From Manduca sexta (taxonomy: Eukaryota > Arthropoda > Insecta > Lepidoptera > Sphingidae), in NCBI RefSeq assembly GCF_014839805.1, contig NC_051126.1, forward strand, positions 7,696,609 to 7,760,608: a stretch of 64,000 nucleotides of DNA, read 5' to 3'. Numbering within the stretch: the first letter of the stretch is position 1; every line of letters starts with the position of its first letter. The notes under the pieces were generated by a model that saw nothing but the letters and a program-made list of their open reading frames with translations, ran no database searches and was not told the origin of the DNA. A program made the translations under genes and the position numbers. Below, piece by piece: positions 56,118 through 64,000 of this stretch.

Positions 56118-59100
56118 ATGACTCAAAGCAGTGTAGTTCCACCTGATAAGCATCATGCAGGCGTGCCTACTGTTACAGAGGAAAAGTTAATGGTAATAAC
56201 TTTTCAATTTACATTTGAGATAAATATTGTTTTAGAATTTGTTTACAACGAACTATAGTTAATTATAGTACCATTCAAATACAATAGCGTTGTAAAGTAC
56301 ACTGAAAACGATTTATGAATCTTAAAATATTACTTTTGTCCGTCAGTGTAGAAAAGTAATAAAATAGATGTTTATGGCAGGTGGCGGTGCGAGTGCGTCC
56401 GCTCCGAACAGATGAAGGGCCTCGCATCATCCATGTGGTCAGCGACAAGGTTGCATAATATTTCTATATTCATTAACAGACACTCGCCATGTGGTAGTTC
56501 ACGAAATTATTTGTAAATAAATTATGCACGACAAGAAATGACCGCGACATTGAAATGTATATTTTTGGCAACTACTCAAGTCAACAGTACCTATCTAATC
56601 GTACGTAGATATACGTCAGGAGACATCTCCCACTTCGTTATGTAATATTGAATATACATTACGTATTATTTGCGTAGTTTATTAGACGAGTCTCTACATG
56701 TAATCACTCATTTAAATATAAATATTTATGATTGCCAACAGATAAAAATTACATACAAACGACGTAGGTTCTAAATTAAAATTAATTTTACTCGACTATG
56801 GCGAAGCCAGGAAGAGTATATGCTAATTTATACAATTATGATTTAATTAATAGAAAAATATAATTATAAATTGATACTAAAAACAAAAAAATCTGTGAAA
56901 AGCAAGCCGGCAAGCCTAGTGCAGATTTCTATAGGTAGGTAGCTTCCGTAGGGGGCTTGGCTCTCGTTGATATTGATATTTATAAATTGATATTTGGGGT
57001 TCGTCTTTTTACTATGCTTATACTTTTTATATACTTTTTACTATGTTTCAGTGGCTAGGGAGCGCCTGTCTGTTAGATACGTGTACTTTTTGTTAAAGTG
57101 CCCCTTTTTTGTTACTGACAACTGCTTTGGCGGGAAATTTTGCGGCTAAAATTCTCGCTACGCCACTAATCTAAATATTGCAATAATAATTTATAAATAG
57201 AATGTGTTTGGTAGAATAACAAATTAATAATTTATCTATTCTAACTAAAATGACTGATAAAGAAATTGAGTAACTTACTAGAAATAATAAACTATTTTTA
57301 AGTGCGACAACCCTATGAGTGTTTAGATAGCGAGATCTGTAACCGACTATGATGTCGAGGGTTCGATTTTTGCGGACAATTGTGTGGATACCTATGTACA
57401 CGGATATTTGTATGTTATATTGTATTATTAAGAAAGAATACAAAGGGTCTATTTCACAATTATTGAGTAAATGCTATTCGATATATTATAAATGTATAAA
57501 TATAAACAGAACAAAAATAAAAAAGTCACATTCTAAAGTCTAATCCATACTTCCATCAAATAAATGGTAATAAATTGAGAACTATCTAAATTGTCAAATT
57601 TTATTTACTTGAAACTTGTGAAACATGCCCTAATTATTATAGGCCGCAAATGTTCAAAGTTCCTAACTTTGATTAAATAAAAAGACTTGAACATAGTGTA
57701 TGTATGACACTATATACCAATAATATATCGCGATACTTTATTTATTTATGAATATAGATGCTAGTTTTGGAGGAAGAAGCAGACAACAAGCGCGATGTTC
57801 TTCGCCAGAGACGTATCAATGACAAGAACTATATTTACGATCGCGTGTTCGGTGAAGAAAGCACACAAGTGAGTAACAAAATAAGTACTTATACATTAAA
57901 CTAGGCGTTTCTCGCGGCTACGCCCGAGTGATAAGTCTTTGTCGCAACAAAAACACTAAATCACTCTAGCGATTCATTACGCCACCTACATCATCTATTT
58001 GAAAAAGCAGTTTCAAAAGTTTTATTATTTCCTAGAGAAGCGAATTCCCACATTAAAAATAGCCTATTGGGTAATTTGGGAATTGGTCTATGCGTGGTAT
58101 AGACCAATTCTCAAATTTGAGTTTACTTCAATTAAACATCCAAACATTTTCACAAACTTTCGCATTAAAAATATAAGTAAATTATCGAATTTATAAGTTT
58201 ATTCGCACCTGGACAATTTCAAAAAAAATTTGGCAACCTACTACAATACCAAAAGTTTACAATTTACGTACAGAACACATCGTTGTTTAAGAAATCTTGA
58301 CAATTTATTAGTTTTTATTTATAGTAGGCCTAACCCAGACTTGTAGGTATATAAGGTATAATATCTCTCCTTCACATAGTTTTTATTAAGTATAATAAAT
58401 AAGAGTATTTAATTATTCCGATGATTTGCAGCGGGTGTCGCCTGCAACCATTATTTTCTTGTCATAATGTTACAAATAAATAAAAAATTTAAGTTTAGCT
58501 CAATAAAATCAAACATTTTAAAATTTTTAAAAATAAAGTTTAGTTTCGCAGTTGAAGAAAATGGAATCAAATATTTCGGCCTTTAAAATTTAATATGACG
58601 AAATTTTAAAGGCAGAAATATCCATGATTATTAATTATTTTTACATTTTTCTTCAACTGCGAGAACTAATCACTAACTAGACGTGAATTTAAATTCTTTA
58701 CTTGCCAATACTTGTTTAGTTACCCAGATTAAAGCCGAAACAAAATGTATGAAAATGGACCTTGAGCTACCACCTTAAGAATGACCGCGAGTTTCTTGAC
58801 ACGCGATGGTTTCGAAATATTTTTTTATTTGGAATCTATCACATTAATAAGATAATGCTTATAATCCAGGATTAGTGCGCCTGGTTGCGAATAAAACGAA
58901 GAAGAGTAAACATATTTTGTGACAGATAAATAGAAATATATTTATAGTTAATACATACTTTTGGCTGGCACTCTCCTTTAAATTTTACTAGGGATTGCTC
59001 GCCTTTTCACCCGCTTGCAAAACCTATCCCGCTACAAACGTCACTAAAACACTGTATAGTGCCAGCGCCGTCTAAATTTTATTTCCTATGGGAGTAAACT

Positions 59101-59890
59101 ATCGGAATAAAACTATCATAAATGCTAACATATATCATAAGTGTTAATTCAGGATGTGGTCTACAATGCTCAACCGCATTATCTATTAATAGAAACTAAA
59201 GTGGATTGAAACATATCTACATTTTAACTATGTCTTAATAAAAGATCTTCATAAAAGTTAAAACTTACATTCTATTACATTCGAATATACGAGGATCTTT
59301 TGTAACTAGAGTTGTTACTGACAGAACAACTCTACAGCTCTCCCAAACTCTAGGAGATACTATGGGACGCCGTACCTGCTAGCGTATGTGCAAATAATAT
59401 GTTGCCTTCCGATCTGGTGTCTCTTTATAGATTTTTTGCTTTTGGGGTGCGCTTCGGTTTGCGAATATTTTAATTTTGTGGGTTTTGTACGCGGTTCGAA
59501 GCCGCGACACTACATGTGTAGCTGTCTGCTCATTGCATCAGAGAAAGGTAGATACGAGAATATGTAGTACATGGTCGTTCCTATAACCTACGTCAAAATT
59601 ATAAAACTGCAGATTTTATTCATCGTGTTACATTATCTAAAGATAGATGCCCGTAACTTTTTAATATCATGACGAAAGAATATATTTGCGTAATTATCAT
59701 TTAGGAGGAAGTGTACGATACAGTATGCGCTCCGCTTGTGGGAGACACATTGAAAGGGTTTGCGGGAGCCGTGTTCGCGTACGGCGCTACCGGCGCTGGC
59801 AAGACACATACTATGACCGGCCTCATGACCCGAGCTCTTAACCATCTCTTCACCAGCATTGCTGAAAGCGAGGGACCTAGCGCCTATGAG
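56118..59890 (+). CDS. KIF19-like kinesin-8 motor protein, 5' part (first four coding exons)
   Basis: Coding exons are 56118-56192, 56381-56449, 57758-57868 and 59705-59890 (441 bp, 147 aa). All junctions are GT-AG in phase 0; the gene continues beyond the window. The motor domain opens with VAVRVRP (26-32), then VLRQRRINDKNYIYDRVF (62-79), STQEEVY, and the P-loop FAYGATGAGKTHTM (109-122), which binds ATP. The short 'LRxxRxxxKxYxxDxxF' linker before TQ matches KIF19 better than KIF18, which has a longer insert there (family knowledge). Kinesin-8 motors walk to microtubule plus ends and limit microtubule length; KIF19 acts in motile cilia. After the P-loop, MTGLMTRALNHLF lacks about six residues usual between TM and the PG(L/I)M step. 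The start ATG is the first in frame after an acceptor-like site near 56058. Retroposons fill the introns. Confidence 0.78.
57901..58130 (+). repeat. Diverged retroposon start and hairpin in kinesin intron 3
   Basis: 'actaggcgtttctcgcggct' and 'acgcccgagtgataagtctt' recall the 5' end of the retroposon family. An inverted repeat AATTTGGGAATTGGTCTA (58073-58090) / TAGACCAATTCTCAAATT (58100-58117) follows, with a 9-nt loop and one mismatch. Confidence 0.5.
58547..58774. mobile_element. Foldback MITE, copy 4, left arm truncated
   Basis: Right arm complete, ending CTTGAGCTACCACC and followed by TTAA (58775-58778). The left arm keeps only the part from 'cgcagttgaagaaaatgg' to the centre. It lies in kinesin intron 3. 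The terminal sequence equals that of copy 3 (29058). Confidence 0.82.
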
Positions 59891-61617
59891 GTAAGTAAAT
59901 TATCTTATGTTGTCTAGTAAGCTTTGGGTTTGAAGTTTAAATGTGTCTTTGAAACAACTGAAGCGATTCTGAAAATTAAATTTCAAGTAAATTCACTATC
60001 CCTCAGAGCTATAACTACCTTTTTTAAACCGGGAATGATTTTTTCCGGTAACTGAATGTGCAAGCAAAAGGTAGTTTGACTATAAATTTATGTAATTAAT
60101 TATATGTTAAAACGAAATATAAATTAACACGTAGTACGTCAAGATGATATCGAATTTTATACATTTTATTTTATTTTAATTATAATTGGGATATTTACAG
60201 CCAGTGCAATGTTCACAGTAATACTGAAATACGGTATATATAGTAGATAAGAGGTATAATAAATCTAGTAGGTAAAACATATTGCTTATTTAATCATTCC
60301 CTGATCTTAAAAGGAATGACAAATATCTAATGATGTATATCTGACTGTTTAAGTAGGCCATATTATGCAATCACTTTTTAAATTGTATGTTATCTACTTT
60401 GTAACTAAATTAAAATTTGAAATAACCCTGAGTAAGTAGATCGCTTTGTTTGTAGGTTACTTTACGTTTTGTAATAATATATCTAGTAAGTATAAAAGCA
60501 TACATTTTGGCAAAAATATATAATAGAACCTATATTATACTAAACTGAATAGGCACTTCCAGCAAGGCTAAAACTACTGAAATATTTTCGTTCCTTTATG
60601 GAAAGACGCAAGGCCTTCTGGCGGCCTCTCTTTTGTAGCTTCCAATACACAAAGCTTTATTTCGAAGACGTGTAAGGGGAAGTTCATTTATCAAAACAGA
60701 AAAAAGGTCATTAGAGACTAAATTCAAACTCTATCAATATAAACAACATACTGACGTGAAATTATGATTCTAGCTTAATACAGCAGGTACTTACTGTAAG
60801 TACAAGGGGATGACTTCATAGACATAGGTACCGATGACATGGTTTTACACTGAGTTCCTAGTGGTGCCTTAAGTAGTTAGATATAAGTCAATAGATAAGT
60901 CTATAGATATTACGCCTCATATTATAGGTAAGTAGATAAGCAGTTCAATCATTTTCCAAAACTGCCATTATTCTTTGGCGTGACGCTATATTATGGTATT
61001 ATTGATCTATGACTCCTTCATGGGTTTACAAATGGTTTTGTTCACAGAAAAGTGGGTAGGTATTTAGTATAAATAAAGTAATTATCATTTTACCATCATA
61101 ATTTACCCTAAATATTATAATGAAAAAAACAACATCGTATTACGTGTCGGATTGTTTTAAAAGCGTGATATTCTAGGCCTTGTTACAGTTTACCTCGAAA
61201 TAACAAGTTGCATGGTTAGTTATTTGTATATGTTTGTGTTAATAATAAAGTCACCTTTAATTCAAAGGCCTATAATGCTGCGTGACTTTAAATGTAGCAT
61301 TGGAGTGTTGACCACTGTAATGTATTTTGCCTGAAACAATTTACGTAACTGTTTAATGCTTTAGTATTTTACTACCAGGATCACGCAGCATAATGTAAAA
61401 AAATCTATGATTCTCTCCTTTGGGTTGTTTAGATATTAGATGAATGCATTAAAACAAATATGGCAGTATTTATTACCATTTAAGTAAGTAATCTGATTAC
61501 AATATAGATTTTTGCTTTTTATTATAATGGTGCTTTATCAGTCGCTGGTTTTTTTCTGTAATATTTGTTATTATGGTTAACATGACGACACAATCTATTC
61601 TCTATTTTCTATCTATT
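59891..61617 (+). other. Kinesin intron 4, plain part
   Basis: AT-rich intronic sequence following the donor GTAAGT at 59891. I looked for the next kinesin exon (a VSYLEIYNE-type segment) up to 64000 and did not find it. Confidence 0.5.
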
Positions 61618-61741
61618 ATCTATACTTATAATAAATCTGTAGAGAGGTCAATTCTGTACATGAAATATATTTCCAAAATAACTATCAGGGGGTGATTAGG
61701 GATCGATACTGATGCCAAAAATGCAATTAGTGTGTCTGTCT

Positions 61742-61778
<37 letters not shown>

Positions 61779-62252
61779 ATAACCGTTATAGAAACAAAAA
61801 CTACTCGACGGATTTTAACGAAACTTGGTACAATTATTTGTCATACTCCTGTGCTGGTTATAGTATACTTTTCATCACGCTACAATTCATAGGAGCAGAG
61901 CAGTGAAGGGAAATGTTGGGAAAACGGGAGAAGTTACTCCATTTTTTAAGCTTCCGTCGCGTGTACAACCTTAATGGTTAAAGTTACACAGAAATCATGT
62001 ACGACGGAAATGTTCTCCTTAAAATTATGTAAAAATATCCCACGACAGCATATGTCTATCTTTTATGGTTGACTCACAATAACACGTGTAACTCCCCGAT
62101 AGCTTAGCAGTTCGAAGCTTTCTCATTATATTTGTCTACTCTTACGTTTATAACACTCTCAGTCATCCCTAACTAAAAAAGTTAACATTATTAAATATTC
62201 CATAAAAAAGAATCATAGAAATCGGTATAGAAACACCAAAGTTATACATGAA
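61618..62252 (-). mobile_element. Retroposon (type X), truncated, reverse orientation
   Basis: Reverse complement of 44380-44983 with few differences; truncated at its own 5' end. An expanded (TGTC)n microsatellite lies at 61744-61778, where the 44-kb copy has only about three units. The first 61 bp (61618-61678) are exactly repeated in inverted orientation at 63148-63208. Confidence 0.8.
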
Positions 62253-63148
62253 ATCTATACTATTATATAAAGCTGAAGAGTTTGTTTGTTTGTTTGTTTG
62301 AACGCGCTAATCTCAGGAACTACCGGGTCAATCTGAAAAAATCTTTTTGTGTTGGATAGCCCTTTGTTCGTAGAGTGCTATAGGCTATATATCATCACGC
62401 TATACCCAATAGGAGCAGAGCAGTAATGGCTAAACTCAGGAACTACCGGGTCAATCTGAAAAAATCTTTTTGTGTTAGATAGCCCTTTGTTCGTGGAGTG
62501 CTATAGGCTATATATCATCACGCTATACCCAATAGGAGCAGAGCAGTAATGGCTAATCTCAGGAACAACCGGGTCAATCTGAAAAATTCTTTTTGTGTTG
62601 GATAGCCCTTTATTCGTTGAGTGCTATAGATTATATATTATCACGCTATACCCAATAGGAGCGGAGCAGTAATAGCTAATCTCAGGAATTACCGGTTCAA
62701 ACTAAAAAAATATTTTTGTGTTGGATAGCCCTTTGTTCGTGGAGTGCTGTAGACTATATATCATCACGCTATGACCAATAAGAGCGGAGCAGTAATGAAA
62801 CATGTTACAAAAACGGGGAAAATTTATTAGTTATGAGAACTTCCGTTGCGTTCGCTACGTAAACGGTCAAAGTTATACAACAATGATGAATGAGTATGAC
62901 GGGATTGTTCCTCTTAAAAAGTTCTATAATAAGATAGTATAAAACAAAATCCCCGCTGCATCTGGCTGCCTGAACGTGTTAAACTCAAAAACTACCCGAC
63001 GTATTCAGATGAAATTTGGTATGGAGACAGTTTGAGACCCAGGGAAGAATATAGGCTCCCGGGAAAATATAAGCGTGACTTTTATAATGGAAAACTTTAG
63101 CCCGAAATAGCTTTTATAACGCGGGCGGAGCCGCGAGCAAAAGCTAGT
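62253..63148 (-). mobile_element. Retroposon (type Y) with four 123-bp tandem units
   Basis: Reverse-strand copy of the element at 53896-54530. Tandem units begin at 62307, 62430, 62553 and 62676 (exact 123-bp period, to about 62797), each with 'ctaatctcaggaactaccgg' and 'ctatatatcatcacgctata'. The other copy has two units, so unit number varies. Confidence 0.8.
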
Positions 63149-63208
63149 TTTGGAAATATATTTCATGTACAGAATTGACCTCTCTACAGATTTATTATAA
63201 GTATAGAT
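63148..63208 (+). repeat. 61-bp type X tail, inverted partner of 61618-61678
   Basis: Identical, base for base, to the reverse complement of 61618-61678 and to the end of the copy at 44165-44983. It forms perfect outer inverted repeats around the 61.6-63.2 kb cluster. Confidence 0.8.
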
Positions 63209-63352
63209 AGAAGAAGATTTTACGAATAACCTTAAATATAGTTTCATGTTATTAATTATTTTTCTTCTTCGGAATTAATCTCTCCAGTAATTTTTTGTTT
63301 AAATAAATTTATTAAATTAGTTTTTCTAACAAAAATTAACCTTTTTTATGCT

Positions 63353-63385
63353 CTACTTTCTAGTATAAGATATACTAGAAAGTAG
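63353..63385. repeat. Perfect 15-bp hairpin in kinesin intron 4
   Basis: CTACTTTCTAGTATA and TATACTAGAAAGTAG separated by 3 nt. No known element was recognised. The rest of 63209-64000 is plain AT-rich intron. Confidence 0.6.
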
Positions 63386-64000
63386 GACAAAATATAGAAT
63401 TAAAAAAAATATTAATACATATTTTTTCTTATTTTACACAAGTAATTAACCTTAACACAAAAATGATTGGTGGTAGGAATAAAATATATAGCGTGGTTAA
63501 ATTTTCAAATTGACCCACTAATTGTGTTTTTAATACCGCCGTGTGGATCTGATTAAGCTTAAGGATAAGGCAATTAAATAGGTACTTGCTAAGTTTTTAA
63601 ATTTATGAACATATATTATGCAACTTATGTAGGTTAGTAAAAACCTTGACCGGACTAGCGTAATAAACTGCTTTCTTATGCAAATATATGTAGGTTTATC
63701 GGATTCTGCACGAAATCTGGATTTTCGCGGACTAACTGGCCGTGTGCTTATTTATTCATTGCCAAAGGGTATTTATTGTATTAAATGCTTGCAGGTAAAG
63801 TTAAATGTGAAATATACACGAACGCGTTTATTCTGATGCTAATAAATAATGTTAAAGTGAGCTGGACTCTATGAATAAGAAGTCTATATAGTCTTAACTT
63901 TTCAGGCTTGACCAAGTGTTTTTATGTTTGTGCAGTCAGTGTTCACAAATAAAACTCGCTTGTTCGGCTTTCAATATTGCTGGAATTTACTGCGATGGAT

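Noticed and set aside
1..64000. CRISPR arrays, toxin-antitoxin or other prokaryotic-type systems
   Set aside because: The window is eukaryotic: spliced genes, SINEs, LINEs and Helitron-like elements, with no regularly spaced repeats separated by unique spacers.

Overview
The window looks like eukaryotic nuclear DNA from an insect, most probably a moth or butterfly (Lepidoptera). It is AT-rich, has intron-bearing genes, and is dominated by transposable-element debris of types I associate with lepidopteran genomes: tRNA-derived SINEs, retroposons beginning near 'actagcttttgcccgcggc', short Helitron-like elements with CTAG ends, and TTAA-flanked foldback MITEs. Three runs of exactly 500 N (5405-5904, 21574-22073, 40577-41076) are scaffold gaps of probably unknown true size.

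Layout. Positions 1-43,000 are largely intergenic or intronic. I can defend only one coding-like exon of an unidentified gene there (5069-5383, minus strand, beside the first gap, apparently frameshifted), plus many repeats. From 43.9 kb onward there are three genes. (1) 43884-49786, minus strand: a complete five-exon mitochondrial dicarboxylate carrier (SLC25A10 / Dic1 type, 292 aa). (2) 51483-52226, plus strand: a coding region in a single exon for an Elongator subunit ELP6 homologue (247 aa). It is divergent from the carrier, with about 1.7 kb between the start codons. (3) 56118-59890 and beyond, plus strand: the first four coding exons of a KIF19-like kinesin-8, ending after the P-loop; the rest lies outside the window. 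The three products act in mitochondrial metabolite exchange, tRNA wobble-uridine modification and microtubule or cilium length control. I see no pathway link between them.

Mobile elements. Several copies have intact target-site duplications or insertion signatures: SINEs at 660-925, 25532-25839 and 35080-35346, a LINE tail at 37446-37574, and a Helitron-like element at 32025-32265. Four copies of one foldback MITE (1201, 16220, 29058, 58547) show arm-to-arm covariation: the terminal bases differ between copies but stay complementary within each copy. A 1.3-kb pogo/Tigger-like relic (52278-53577) sits 51 bases after the ELP6 stop and separates the gene from its likely poly(A) signal. A nested retroposon cluster (61618-63208) lies in the kinesin intron.

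I found no CRISPR array, operon-like defence system or other clearly new multi-gene system. The most novel material is in repeat structure and in how repeats affect the three genes. All exon models come from reading splice signals and protein frames by eye; no search was run.
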